Assembly (NCBI RefSeq): GCF_040529185.1
Contig: NZ_CP159510.1
Location: 1,116,001-1,180,000, forward strand
Direction: 5' to 3'
Origin: Sporolactobacillus sp. Y61
GTDB lineage: Bacteria > Bacillota > Bacilli > Bacillales > Sporolactobacillaceae
DNA length: 64,000 nt
Shown here piece after piece: positions 27,970 to 37,452 of the stretch. The notes below the pieces were generated by a model. It made no database searches and was not told the DNA's origin. It worked only from the letters and a program-made list of their open reading frames with translations. Position 1 is the first letter of the stretch; the number at the start of each line of letters is the position of its first letter. The position numbers and the translations under genes were made by a program.

Positions 27970-29205
27970 TCATCCTTTTGGATAAAGGGTAGTGACTTTA
28001 CCCGGTTTCGCTGATCTGGGTTGCTTGGCCTTCCAGTCAAAATAGTCGTCCATTTTCAAATAACGGCGACCGCTCACCCACTTTTCATCCTGCTCCATAA
28101 GAACGGCCCCCATCAGACGGACGACCGAATCTTGATTGGGAAAAATACGAATCACCTTCTCGCGGCGGCGAAACTCTTCGTTGAGGCGTTCCATGCCATT
28201 GGTTGTCCGCAAACGGCGGCGATAAGGTTCGGGCAAGGAGAGCACCGCAGTCACATCATCAAAGGCCGTCTCAACAAACTCTGTGATTCGTGGTGCTTTT
28301 TCCTGATAAGCTTTCAAAAAAGAGTGAAGCAGGGTCTGAGCTGTGTCGACATCGGGCGCGTGGAGAATCGCTCGAACCTGATCGGCAACTTCGTGTTTTA
28401 ATGGCTTTGGGAGCCGGTCACGCACATTGCGCAGGAAGTGTTCCTGGCATCGCTGCCAGGTCGCGCCCTGAAACGCTCTTTGAACGGCACTGACCAGTCC
28501 TCCATGATCATCGCTGACGACGACATCAACGCCCTTCAAGCCGCGTGCTTTCAGCCAACTGAAATAGCTGTTCCAGGCTTCCGTGCTCTCGCTGTCATCG
28601 ATTTTTAACCCCAGAATCGTTCGATACCCTTCTTCGTTGATCCCGTAGCTGATCAGAACGCCCCGGGAACGGACACGCCCATTTTCACGGACCTTGGTAT
28701 AAACGGCATCCACGATGAGAAAGGGAAAGCGGCCCTTTAAGGGACGATTATTCCACCCCTCAACGATGGGATCCAAATGTCCGCAAAGTTCAGAGACGGT
28801 CGTTTTTGAAAAGTCCGTGCCGCAAAGTGTCTCGGTAATTCGGCTGACTCGCCGGGTGGACACCCCGTTGATCACCATTTCCATCAGGGAAAGGACCAGC
28901 GCCTGTTCGCTGCGCTGATAGCGATGAAAAAGATCCGTTGAGAAATGGCCGTTACGGAGTCTGGGGACGTTCAGGGTGAGCGTTCCCACGCGTGTTTTCA
29001 GTTGATGAGGATAAGAACCGTTTCGATAATCCGTCCGCTTTTCACTCCGTTCGTATTTTTCGGCGTTGATCTGTTCACTGGCCTGCGCGTTCAGAACCTG
29101 ATTTAAAATCATCTCCAGGAGGTCATCCATCGCCGAATCTTTTTCGTTGCCAATAAATAAATGATGCAGAAGTTGTTCATCTAGAGTAATCTGTAGATGA
29201 GCCAT
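27970..29205 (-). CDS. IS256-family mutator transposase
   Basis: 411 residues, full family length. Catalytic residues are visible as Asp in PFLIVDAVYTKV, Asp in DVVVSDDHGGL (followed by the WQRCQEHFLRN signature) and Glu in TNGMERLNEEFRRREKVIRIF. The start is ATG 29205 with AAAGGAGAG about 9 bases upstream. No frame damage, so the element is probably still active. Confidence 0.93.
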   Translation of the reverse strand: MAHLQITLDEQLLHHLFIGNEKDSAMDDLLEMILNQVLNAQASEQINAEKYERSEKRTDYRNGSYPHQLKTRVGTLTLNVPRLRNGHFSTDLFHRYQRSEQALVLSLMEMVINGVSTRRVSRITETLCGTDFSKTTVSELCGHLDPIVEGWNNRPLKGRFPFLIVDAVYTKVRENGRVRSRGVLISYGINEEGYRTILGLKIDDSESTEAWNSYFSWLKARGLKGVDVVVSDDHGGLVSAVQRAFQGATWQRCQEHFLRNVRDRLPKPLKHEVADQVRAILHAPDVDTAQTLLHSFLKAYQEKAPRITEFVETAFDDVTAVLSLPEPYRRRLRTTNGMERLNEEFRRREKVIRIFPNQDSVVRLMGAVLMEQDEKWVSGRRYLKMDDYFDWKAKQPRSAKPGKVTTLYPKG

Positions 29206-29318
29206 CCCTGAGTCTCTCCTTTAGAATTTGGTTTTTGTCGACTCTATTCTAACTGAGATGATGGGCTCCGGCTCATTTTTTATAGAGAAATGAAAGGAAC
29301 AAGTGAAATCGAACCCCG

Positions 29319-29362
29319 CTGTTTCTCTGGAGGGGGCTGGCCAGCCCCCTCCAGAGAAACAG
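29319..29362. repeat. 44-bp perfect palindrome upstream of the IS256 transposase
   Basis: Bases 29319-29340 and 29341-29362 are exact reverse complements (arm starts CTGTTTCTCTGGAGGGGGCT), with no loop. On the minus strand it lies 114 bp before the transposase start, between the IS end and the gene. Expected to stop transcription entering from outside. Confidence 0.85.
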
Positions 29363-29418
29363 AATACCTTCTCATTTCCTCATATTCAGATAACCCTTTT
29401 TACACAATTATAAGGACT

Positions 29419-29903
29419 CAACTCTGCTTACTTCCATTTTAAAGAATCCTTAGCTCAGTCGGAACAGTTATCACGTCAAAGTAATTAAGAAGTATCTAAA
29501 TCGAAAAGAGCACTTGCACAAGAAACAGATGTAATTATAGAATCTTAATGAATAAACTAGGATTAGATTTGATTTTTTGAACCGTCTGAGTATTTTCCAG
29601 GGAAATGCCTGATAGACAAACTGGAAAACACTTTATCAAGGGATTGTTCCGACCAGCTTAATGTCCTTTACGATCTGATTTCAGATTGCTTCGATTTGCA
29701 TGTTTTTCTGTTTCTCTGGAAACGTCATACGCATCCAATGGGTCAAACTATTTGTAGGCGAGCAGGCCAAGTATCAGGCCGGACTTCAGTGATTTAAAAA
29801 CTACCCTTGGATAATTGATTTTGGCTAAATACAAATTTGGATCCTTTTTACTTTTATTCGAAAGAATGATCAGATTAAATGGCCAGTAGGGGATGTGACC
29901 AGG
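29419..29903. other. Decayed spacer between IS256 and the HNH gene
   Basis: No gene recognised. A minus-strand piece VVFKSLKSGLILGLLAYK (29753-29800) is open but has no family match I know. Confidence 0.3.
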
Positions 29904-30617
29904 ATGTCGAATAGATATATACCAGCAGAAATAAGGAGAAACCTGAGACAAGAGGCACGATTTGGTTGTGTTTTATGTGGCAGTCCGATAATTGAATACC
30001 ATCATATTGTTCCATTCCATGAAATTAAGAAACATATAGAAGAAAAAATGGTTGTTGTATGCCCCGAACATCACCATCGTGCTGATTGTGGGGAAGTACC
30101 AAGAGAGGTCTTATATAGGGCGAAGAAGTCTCCGTATAATTTAAAAAACGAAGTTATCTCCAAGGATTTCTTTCTTCGAGACTATGATCATTTAAAGATA
30201 AAGGCGGGTTCTAACACTTTTATTCGAACTCCAGAACTTATTGTTGTTGATGGCGAGCCATTACTAGAGATTCATAAAGATGAAGGTATCGCAAAGATTG
30301 ATGCCAAATTCTATAATCGTCACAATAAATTGCTGGCAGAGATCATAAATAATGAATGGTTTGCATACAGAAGTTCAGAATTTTGGGATGTTCAGTACTC
30401 TCCAGGGCACTTGAAAATCAATAGGTCTGCGGGGAATATTTTAATGGATTTTAAATTTCACGATGATATTGTTAACTTGACAGCTAGAATGTACTTCAAT
30501 GGTCATATTATTGATCTTCAGCCTAACCAAACCGTTCTGGGGAATAATACTATTTCGAATAGTGTTATTGCAGACTGTGAGGCTGGAATTGTATTAAACT
30601 ATGGTCATAAAAAATAA
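29904..30617 (+). CDS. HNH-domain protein of unknown role
   Basis: About 237 residues. Residues 15-60 form an HNH-type zinc finger: FGCVLCGSPIIEYHHIVPF, then VVVCPEHHHRADCG, with two CxxC/CxxH-like pairs and the HH catalytic pair. The C-terminal 150 residues look like a beta-rich domain (repeated short strands around EIINNEWFAYRS and MDFKFHDDIVNLTARM), not a known nuclease partner. AT-rich and next to a defence gene remnant, so a defence or mobile function is possible. ATG 29904 chosen; GTG 29895 is nearer the AGGGG site. Confidence 0.65.
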   Translation: MSNRYIPAEIRRNLRQEARFGCVLCGSPIIEYHHIVPFHEIKKHIEEKMVVVCPEHHHRADCGEVPREVLYRAKKSPYNLKNEVISKDFFLRDYDHLKIKAGSNTFIRTPELIVVDGEPLLEIHKDEGIAKIDAKFYNRHNKLLAEIINNEWFAYRSSEFWDVQYSPGHLKINRSAGNILMDFKFHDDIVNLTARMYFNGHIIDLQPNQTVLGNNTISNSVIADCEAGIVLNYGHKK

Positions 30618-30634
30618 TATGTTACACAGCTTGT

Positions 30635-30841
30635 TCAATGGCTGAGTTTTCTAAGATAATCGGTAAGTCTGTCCCTCATAAAGTCAGCAAAGGCGATAAA
30701 CACTTTTTTAGGATCCTTGCCGGTGCCAACTTTGTTCAGATCAAAACGGATAAAGGCATCATTTATTTCCTTATAAAGTGCGTATTTTTTTTAAAACTCT
30801 GGCTACCTTGGGCTCAATTCTGAATCGTAGCCTATTCTCAG
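30635..30841 (-). pseudogene. Decayed partner of the AbrB-like antitoxin gene
   Basis: Read after the antitoxin on the same strand: RFRIEPKVARVLKKIRT, then a frame change and EINDAFIRFDLNKVGTGKDP ending FMRDRLTDYLRKLSH. Looks like a small toxin-type or partner protein, but the family is not certain. Stops and a frameshift make it inactive. Confidence 0.4.
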
Positions 30842-31227
30842 TTAATCGTCCTTACCATCTGGAATGCTGTCCAGGTAATCATCTAAAGACATGAGGTTGT
30901 AATCGGCATTTTTCCGGCTTCTTCAGTTTTTTCATCAAAAACACGTTTTAAAGCCCCGGGGATCTGTGCTTTTACTCTGTTAAATTCATCATAAAGTTTT
31001 TTTCCTTCAAATTAACGATCAATTAAATCTTTTAAAATTTGCGAACTAAAGTCAAAGCCATCGGATTCGCCAACTGGCTTGATGATCAGCCGTTTCCCTA
31101 CGGGGTCGAATTCGACCATTGCTTCTTTTCCGAAACCGCCTTTTTTGTAAAACTCAGCAGGGATTGTCAATTGTCATTTATCCGAAATCCTCATTCGCTT
31201 CTTCGGGTTAAACTCAGGCATCATCAT
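30842..31227 (-). pseudogene. AbrB/MazE-like antitoxin, inactivated
   Basis: Starts at ATG 31227 after AAGGAGAG. A SpoVT/AbrB fold is clear: ISDK, stop, QLTIPAEFYKKGGFGKEAMV, then VGKRLIIKPVGESDGFDFSS. Two in-frame stops (after residues near 17 and 73) and a frameshift near 30905 interrupt it. The C-terminal tail (NLMSLDDYLDSIPDGKDD) is still readable. Probably the regulator half of a toxin-antitoxin pair. Confidence 0.6.
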
Positions 31228-31311
31228 TGAAGCACTCTCCTTAGTTGATGTGACTCTCATAGTACGCCCTCCCGCCATAAAAAATACTGTTTTTCTTTAT
31301 TGTTTGAATCT

Positions 31312-31419
31312 TTACTTCTTTACTCTTTTAGAATGAAATGCTTTTGTTCCAATATCAAATGTCCGGCGGGGCATGGCGATTTCATAAAGCGTTTCCAGTG
31401 CCTTGCCCGGGACGATCTT
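31312..31419 (-). pseudogene. C-terminal fragment of an unknown protein
   Basis: Open piece KIVPGKALETLYEIAMPRRT and beyond, ending with a basic tail, without a start. Family not recognised. Confidence 0.3.
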
Positions 31420-31468
31420 GTGTGAAGAGAGAAGAAAAAATTAAAGGTATAGTCTGTTTATTAACAAG

Positions 31469-31513
31469 AAAAAAGTCATTCCGGCGCATCGATCCCGCAG
31501 AATGACTTTTTTT
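31469..31513 (-). terminator. Terminator of the permease gene
   Basis: AAAAAAGTCATTC (31469-31481) pairs with GAATGACTTTTTT (31500-31512). On the minus strand it lies 24 bp after the permease stop and ends in a T-run. Confidence 0.8.
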
Positions 31514-31536
31514 ACTAATATACAATGAATGTTTTG

Positions 31537-33153
31537 TCAGTGTTGAACCGTCTCTCCGGAGGGAACAGCTGTTCCTTCTTTTTTACGCAGCCGTTGACTG
31601 ATTTCTGCATAGGAACCTAAATGCGGTCCTTTAAAATGACTCTTTGCATAGGCAAAGAAGTAGATAGTCAGCAGCAGGAGAACGGAAATAAATATTTTTC
31701 CCGTGGCATAGTGAAGGGTGTAATGGCTGGTTATGGTCACGTCGCTCGGTGAGATCACCATCAGGGCAACTAAGAAAATAATCCAGGCACAGGCGATCAC
31801 ACTCACGGGACCGCTCCAACCTTTCAAGTTCCACGGGCCGTCATCTTTCGCTGTCCAGGCCCCCTTGCTCTTTGCCCGCAATTTAAGAAAGATGGGAACA
31901 AAGTAGGAACCATAGAGACCAATCACACTAAGAGAAGTGATTACCGCGTAAACATTATCGAAGATTGCGGACAGAAAGGCGATAACGGACACCAGCCAGA
32001 TGGCGTAATTCGGTGTAAAGAATTTTTTGGAAATATGGGACCAAATTTTAGAAAAAGGCAATCCTTTGTCTCGGCTGAATGCGAAAATCATGCGTGAAGA
32101 TGAGGTAATCGAAGACAGTCCGCAGAACCACATCGCGATGGTGACCATCCAGAGCATCGCCTGGCCGAACCATCCACCGACTGCCTGTTGAATCGCGACA
32201 ATAAACGCATTACCGCCGGCCTGGGCAACCGCGGCAGGATCCTTAATGGACATCGTCACAACTGCGAGAAGAATAAACCCAAAAATTCCCGATATGGCAA
32301 CGGAGAGATAAACGCCCCAGGGCGCTCTGACTTTTGGGTCAATGGTCTCCTCACTTGTATGCGCAGAAGCATCATACCCGGTAAGTGTCCATTGTGCCTG
32401 CAGCAGCCCAACAAGAAAAGCGAACCAATAAGGAGTGCTGCCACTTGTTACGGTTGAGAAATCAGCATTGAAAATATATCCGACGTTATGTTGTGGACCA
32501 AAAGCCGTCAACACGCCGATAATGATGAAGACACCAATAATATGATAAATGGCTGAAAAAGAGTTTAGTTTGGCCACGACATTGATTCCGATGTGATTGA
32601 GTGTAGCGTGCGTTAATAGAATCACAGCATACGTAATCAGTATTTGTCCATGTGTTGGATTGCCGAACAGCAATGCTGAGGCAAAGCCTGCACAGCCAAA
32701 ATCAATCCCCGCAACAATAGTGACCTGACCGATGATGTTCAGCCATCCTGTAAACCAGCCCCATCTTGGTCCGCCCAGAATGGATGCCCAATGATAAATC
32801 GCACCTGATGTTGGAATGGACGATGTCAGTTCTGCCATGGCTGCAGCAATGAATAGAACAAATAGAGTAACCAGCGGCCAGCCGACGCCCATGATTGCCG
32901 GCCCGCCCTGGTTAAATCCATAGCCATAAAGTGTTACGGCTCCTGTAAGGATAGAAATAATCGAGAACGAGACGGCAAAATTTGAAAAGCCGCCCATATC
33001 ACGCAGCAATTCTTGTTTATACCCGAATGACTTAAGATCTTCTGACGGCGCATTTTTCGATCGCACGCTGGTGACGGAACGATTCGCCTTAAGTATAATG
33101 GCGAACATGACAATGAGAAGAAGAACGTTCACCACAATCCCAAGTAGTAGCAT
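31537..33153 (-). CDS. APC-superfamily amine/amino acid permease, probably ethanolamine uptake
   Basis: About 538 residues, twelve to thirteen membrane segments. After a basic loop (LKANRSVTSVRSKNAP) it has the family opening FGYKQELLRDMGGFSNFAVS, then SSIPTSGAIYHWASILGG and GLSSITSSSRMIFAFSRDKG, as in the GABA/choline/amine branch of APC transporters. It carries an extra N-terminal hydrophobic segment (residues 1-23). ATG 33153 follows AAAGGAGA. It is divergent from eutABC with 355 bp between, so ethanolamine is the most likely substrate; the sequence alone does not prove this, and it is not a close EutH type. Confidence 0.75.
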   Translation of the reverse strand: MLLLGIVVNVLLLIVMFAIILKANRSVTSVRSKNAPSEDLKSFGYKQELLRDMGGFSNFAVSFSIISILTGAVTLYGYGFNQGGPAIMGVGWPLVTLFVLFIAAAMAELTSSIPTSGAIYHWASILGGPRWGWFTGWLNIIGQVTIVAGIDFGCAGFASALLFGNPTHGQILITYAVILLTHATLNHIGINVVAKLNSFSAIYHIIGVFIIIGVLTAFGPQHNVGYIFNADFSTVTSGSTPYWFAFLVGLLQAQWTLTGYDASAHTSEETIDPKVRAPWGVYLSVAISGIFGFILLAVVTMSIKDPAAVAQAGGNAFIVAIQQAVGGWFGQAMLWMVTIAMWFCGLSSITSSSRMIFAFSRDKGLPFSKIWSHISKKFFTPNYAIWLVSVIAFLSAIFDNVYAVITSLSVIGLYGSYFVPIFLKLRAKSKGAWTAKDDGPWNLKGWSGPVSVIACAWIIFLVALMVISPSDVTITSHYTLHYATGKIFISVLLLLTIYFFAYAKSHFKGPHLGSYAEISQRLRKKEGTAVPSGETVQH

Positions 33154-33508
33154 AGAAAAGAATCTCCTTTATGATGGAATAAATCATGACGGAACAGCCA
33201 TAGAAAGGGTAAAAGGTAATACAAAAGATTCGGAATTTTAAACTTGCAACCCAAGAGTTATTTTTTAGATGAGAGCCTTAGCGATTAAGTTGGAGAAGAA
33301 AAGTCGAGTTAAGCCATCAATAATCATTTGTTTGTCGCATCACCTGACATTGATTTTTAATAAAAATATGAATAATTGCTTTCAACAGAAGAGAAAAGAG
33401 TTAAAATGATCTTAGCACGTGAGGATTTATAACATGTAGTAAATCATAACATATCTGATTCTTTCTGCAACCTGTTCGTTCAGAAATTGGGAGAAGGAGG
33501 ATCGAAAA
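33154..33508. promoter_or_regulatory. Divergent promoter region, permease and eutABC
   Basis: No gene. Near 33376-33410 the plus strand has TTTCAA and TAAAAT boxes about 16 bp apart, a weak promoter candidate. I see no obvious EutV/ANTAR target hairpin or complete cobalamin riboswitch here. Confidence 0.4.
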
Positions 33509-34945
33509 TTGGAACATGTTGTTTTGAGTGTGGGTATTGACATTGGCACATCTACAACACAATTAATCATCTCAAGGTTAACCATTCAAAATAAGGCATC
33601 TCTATTTTCGATTCCTAATATCGTCATCACAAAGAAAGAGATTATTTTCCAAAGCGAGATCATCTTTACGCCGCTTTCACGCGGCTGTCAAATTGATGAC
33701 GCAGCCATTGCGCACTTTGTCGGCCAGCAATACAGGCTGGCGGGTGTAAGCAAACAGTCAATCGGAGTGGGTGCCATCATTATTACCGGTGAGACGGCCA
33801 GAAAAGAGAATGCAGATCGTGTGGTACAAACGCTGAGTCAGGATGCCGGTGACTTTGTAGTGGCAACCGCCGGTCCCGACCTTGAAGGGATTTTAGCGGC
33901 TAAAGGATCAGGGGCGGGAAGGGTTTCATCGGAAAGAAAAATGCCGATTATTAATCTGGATATCGGTGGCGGAACGACTAATCTTGCTGCTTTGGACGGC
34001 GATCGGATCCTGGACACAGCCTGCTTTGATGTTGGCGGTCGTTTGATTAAAATTGATCCGGAGACGCTTCGGATTAGCTATATTGCTCCGAAAATACAGC
34101 AGCTCATTCATCAATTAAACCTTAAGTTGTCTGAAGGAACCATCCTGAAATCAGCAGAACAGCTCAATCCAGTCATTGATGTCCTTGTTCAAGTGCTGGA
34201 AAACAGCGTTGGCATTGGTGAGAAGAACCGCTTTTTTGACTTGCTTGTCACAAATCATCGTTTTACGCAACGTGATACGAACCAGATTCGATCTATTTCT
34301 TTTTCGGGCGGTGTGGCCGATTGTATGTCGCAATTAGAAAATCTTCCGCCGTTTGCCTATGGGGATATCGGGCTGTTACTGGGAAAACGGCTGCTGGATT
34401 CAAAAATAGTTCAATACAGAGATGTTGCGCCGTCACAAGAGACGATTCGGGCCACAGTGGTTGGCGCTGGATCTTATTCGATCACCGTCAGCGGAAGTAC
34501 GATTTCTTACACGCCGAATGTGCTCCCTGTTCGTAATGTGCCGATGATTAAACTGCCGATTGAACCGATGAACGGCAACGCTCCCGGGTTAACGGATCAA
34601 ATCAAAAGCTGTCTTGAAATCTTTCGCAGCCAAGAGCTCTCAAATGTTGCCCTATATATCGTTGGTTTAAAAAGTCCTTCATTTAATCAATTACAGCACT
34701 GCGCACGAGAAATTGTGGCGGGGACTCAGGCATTGCTTGACCATCATCTGCCACTGATTGTGATTACTGAAGAAGATATCGCCAAAGCACTGGGGCACAG
34801 TTTATTTTACAATCTGCCACCCAATTATCCCTATATCTGTATTGACCGCATTCATGCGAATCACGGCGATTATATCGATATAGGAACACCTGTTTCAAAT
34901 ACGACCGTTTTACCGGTCAGTGTCAAAACACTCGTATTCAACTAA
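33509..34945 (+). CDS. eutA: Ethanolamine ammonia-lyase reactivating factor EutA
   Basis: About 478 residues of the ASKHA (actin/Hsp70) fold. ATP-binding signatures are SVGIDIGTSTTQLIISRL at the N-terminus, INLDIGGGTTNLAALDG near residue 150 and SFSGGVADC near 265. EutA exchanges damaged cobalamin on ethanolamine ammonia-lyase for fresh adenosylcobalamin using ATP. Starts at TTG 33509, 8 bases after GAAGGAGG. First gene of the eutA-eutB-eutC set, 19 bp before eutB. Length and motif order fit EutA. Confidence 0.9.
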   Translation: MEHVVLSVGIDIGTSTTQLIISRLTIQNKASLFSIPNIVITKKEIIFQSEIIFTPLSRGCQIDDAAIAHFVGQQYRLAGVSKQSIGVGAIIITGETARKENADRVVQTLSQDAGDFVVATAGPDLEGILAAKGSGAGRVSSERKMPIINLDIGGGTTNLAALDGDRILDTACFDVGGRLIKIDPETLRISYIAPKIQQLIHQLNLKLSEGTILKSAEQLNPVIDVLVQVLENSVGIGEKNRFFDLLVTNHRFTQRDTNQIRSISFSGGVADCMSQLENLPPFAYGDIGLLLGKRLLDSKIVQYRDVAPSQETIRATVVGAGSYSITVSGSTISYTPNVLPVRNVPMIKLPIEPMNGNAPGLTDQIKSCLEIFRSQELSNVALYIVGLKSPSFNQLQHCAREIVAGTQALLDHHLPLIVITEEDIAKALGHSLFYNLPPNYPYICIDRIHANHGDYIDIGTPVSNTTVLPVSVKTLVFN

Positions 34946-34964
34946 ATCAGGGAGGTGCCTCTTT

Positions 34965-36329
34965 ATGATTTTAAAGACCATGCTGGCCGGACAGCTGTAT
35001 ACGTTTGATTCGGTTAAAGAGGTTTTGGCAAAAGCAAATGAACTCAAATCGGGGGATCAGCTGGCCGGTGTCGCTGCGCAAAGCGCTCAGGAACGCGTAG
35101 CAGCTAAGGTCGTCCTTGCTCAGCTGACACTCAATGATCTGTTTAACAACCCGGTTGTTCCCTATGATGAGGACGAGGTGACGCGAACTATTATTGATGG
35201 TGTCAATAAGCGAATTTTTCAATCAATAAAAAATTGGACGGTCGAAGAACTTCGTGAATGGCTGCTCTCCTATGCGGCAACAGACATTGCGATCAAACGT
35301 CTTTCAAGAGGGTTAACCTCTGAGATGATTGCTGCTGTCTGTAAGTTAATGACCAATATGGATTTGATCTATGCTGCGAAAAAGATACATATTGAGAAAA
35401 CGGCAAATACAACAATCGGACGCCCCGGGACTTTTTCTTCACGACTGCAACCGAATCATCCGACTGATGATTTAAATGGAATCATGGCTTCAGTCATGGA
35501 GGGTCTCAGTATGGGTTCAGGGGACGCGGTGATCGGTCTGAATCCTGTGAATGACTCTGTAGAAAGTGTGCGAAATATTTTAAATAAATTTGAAGCGTTC
35601 CGAAGCAAGTGGGAGATTCCGACACAGACTTGTGTACTTGCACATATTACAACGCAAATGGAAGCCGTCAGACAGGGTGCTCCTACCGGTTTGATTTTTC
35701 AATCGATTGCCGGTTCAGAGAAAGCCAATAAGGCATTCGGCATTAATCGCGGCATGCTGGCCGAGGCGCGCCAGCTTGCAGAAGACCAGGGCCAGGCATG
35801 GGGACCGAATGTCATGTATTTTGAAACAGGCCAGGGCTCTGAATTATCGTCTGAAGCGAATTTTGGAGCGGACCAGGTCACGATGGAGGCACGCTGTTAT
35901 GGCTTTGCTCGAACATTTGATCCATTTCTTGTCAATACGGTTGTCGGGTTTATTGGCCCGGAATATTTGTATGATGCAAAGCAGGTGATACGCGCCGGGC
36001 TGGAGGATCACTTTATGGGCAAACTGACGGGCATTTCAATGGGTTGTGATGTTTGCTATACCAATCATATGAAGGCTGATCAAAATGATGCTGAGAATCT
36101 CACCGTTCTCCTTGCTTCAGCGGGATGCAATTACATCATGGGCGTTCCGCATGCAGATGATGTGATGCTCAATTATCAATCAACAGGATTTCAGGAGACG
36201 GCGACCATCCGTGAATTATTTCATCTGCATCCAATTCGAGAATTCGAACATTGGATGGAAAAAATGGGCCTCATAGAGAACGGGCAGTTAACAGAACGCG
36301 CCGGTGATGCATCCATTTTTCTCGAATGA
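34965..36329 (+). CDS. eutB: Ethanolamine ammonia-lyase large subunit EutB
   Basis: About 454 residues, the standard EutB length, a TIM-barrel catalytic subunit. Conserved blocks include ANTTIGRPGTFSSRLQPNHP, MEGLSMGSGDAVIGLNPVND, YFETGQGSELSSEANFGADQ, MEARCYGFAR and MGCDVCYTNHMKADQNDAE. With EutC and adenosylcobalamin it splits ethanolamine to acetaldehyde and ammonia. ATG 34965 has GGGAGGTG about 9 bases upstream. No microcompartment shell genes or eutD/eutE/eutG are near, so acetaldehyde must be handled elsewhere. Confidence 0.95.
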   Translation: MILKTMLAGQLYTFDSVKEVLAKANELKSGDQLAGVAAQSAQERVAAKVVLAQLTLNDLFNNPVVPYDEDEVTRTIIDGVNKRIFQSIKNWTVEELREWLLSYAATDIAIKRLSRGLTSEMIAAVCKLMTNMDLIYAAKKIHIEKTANTTIGRPGTFSSRLQPNHPTDDLNGIMASVMEGLSMGSGDAVIGLNPVNDSVESVRNILNKFEAFRSKWEIPTQTCVLAHITTQMEAVRQGAPTGLIFQSIAGSEKANKAFGINRGMLAEARQLAEDQGQAWGPNVMYFETGQGSELSSEANFGADQVTMEARCYGFARTFDPFLVNTVVGFIGPEYLYDAKQVIRAGLEDHFMGKLTGISMGCDVCYTNHMKADQNDAENLTVLLASAGCNYIMGVPHADDVMLNYQSTGFQETATIRELFHLHPIREFEHWMEKMGLIENGQLTERAGDASIFLE

Positions 36330-36612
36330 AGTGATACGAGTACAGTCGGCATTTCTTCAATGAATCGATAAATCGATCTCGGAAAAGGGAAGTGCGCGGT
36401 GTCTGCGGGCTTGCCCCTTGTTTGATGGCCATGGACATCTGAGGAAGCTCTCGGATTGGCTGCGGTGAAGTACCGTTCACAAACAGGGCTGATCGATCAA
36501 AGCCGCCTGCAGTGTGAAATGTGAAGGTGCCACCGCCTATGTACAATGCGAAAGCCACTGGAAGTAAGGACCAGATGCAGCCTGGTTTTTCTAAATCGAA
36601 GGAGATGATTTC
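36330..36612 (+). other. Structured 283-nt gap between eutB and eutC
   Basis: No ORF of value on the plus strand. A stem AAGGG with CCCTT near 36384-36420 encloses a GC-rich inner stem, and AAGCCACTGG near 36551 resembles part of the cobalamin riboswitch core. The remaining conserved blocks of that riboswitch are not seen, so I do not call one. The gap is odd because eutB and eutC usually lie close together. A good GAAGGAG site for eutC is at its end. Confidence 0.4.
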
Positions 36613-37416
36613 ATGGAAAAAGAGACAGATCAGTCAAGCAAAATACTCAATGATATCTCGGAAATTAATTTGAGAGAGCAGCTTTTGGTTCCGAATGCGC
36701 ATCATTTGGACGGCTACATGAAAATGAAGTCCTTCACTCCGGCAAGGCTCGGCCTTTGGCGCTGTGGCCCGAGATATAAAACACAATCCATTTTAAGATT
36801 CAGAGCGGATCATGCAGCGGCCCAAGATTCGGCTTTTTCATATGTGGATCCCAACTTAATCAAAGAGATGGATTTTATTTCCATCCAGACACTCTGCCGC
36901 TCAAAAGACGAATACCTGACACGCCCGGATTTAGGACGCCGATTTTCAAAGGAATATGCAGAAAAAATCAGGAAGCACATCACTAATCATCCGAAAATCC
37001 AGCTCGTTGTTGGTGATGGACTAAGCTCTGCCGCGATCGAAGCCAATATAAAAGAAATCATTCCATCAATCAAACAAGGGTTGAATTATTATGGCCTCGA
37101 TTGCCAGCAGCCTATTTTCGTCACATATTGCCGGGTTGGCGTGATGGATCAAATTGGCGAAATTACCGATGCTGATGTGGTGTGCCTGCTGATCGGCGAA
37201 CGTCCGGGACTGGCAACGGCCCAGTCCATGAGTGCCTATATCGCCTACAGACCAACCATGGGGATGCCGGAAATGAGACGCACGGTTGTGTCGAACATCC
37301 ATGCACAGGGCATCCCTCCCGTTGAAGCAGGAGCCTATATCAGTGAGCTGCTCTATAAAATGTTGCGTTATAAAAAGTCCGGACTTGATTTAAAAGCAAT
37401 CGAAAATACCAGGTAA
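36613..37416 (+). CDS. eutC: Ethanolamine ammonia-lyase small subunit EutC
   Basis: About 267 residues. Motifs: [30 protein letters not shown], the [16 protein letters not shown] block, then [24 protein letters not shown] and [14 protein letters not shown]. These form the cobalamin-binding part of the enzyme with EutB. The unusual N-terminal 40 residues are charged, as in other EutC proteins. ATG 36613 follows GAAGGAGATG. Intact, so the lyase could be made. Confidence 0.94.
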   Translation: MEKETDQSSKILNDISEINLREQLLVPNAHHLDGYMKMKSFTPARLGLWRCGPRYKTQSILRFRADHAAAQDSAFSYVDPNLIKEMDFISIQTLCRSKDEYLTRPDLGRRFSKEYAEKIRKHITNHPKIQLVVGDGLSSAAIEANIKEIIPSIKQGLNYYGLDCQQPIFVTYCRVGVMDQIGEITDADVVCLLIGERPGLATAQSMSAYIAYRPTMGMPEMRRTVVSNIHAQGIPPVEAGAYISELLYKMLRYKKSGLDLKAIENTR

Positions 37417-37452
37417 TCGTTCAGTTATAGAATTGGGGAAGTGTGGACGGAT

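Larger units (their letters stand above)
27929..29418 (-). mobile_element. IS256-family insertion sequence
   Basis: One intact transposase between imperfect ends: TTTACACAATTATAAGGACT (29399-29418) and a diverged reverse complement at 27929-27948 (AGTCTTTTGTTGTGTGTAAA). These match the general IS256 end. I see no clear 8-9 bp target duplication, consistent with a deletion next to the element. Confidence 0.8.

Noticed and set aside
36330-36612. Cobalamin riboswitch in front of eutC
   Set aside because: Only one short block resembles the core; other conserved blocks and the usual spacing are not visible.
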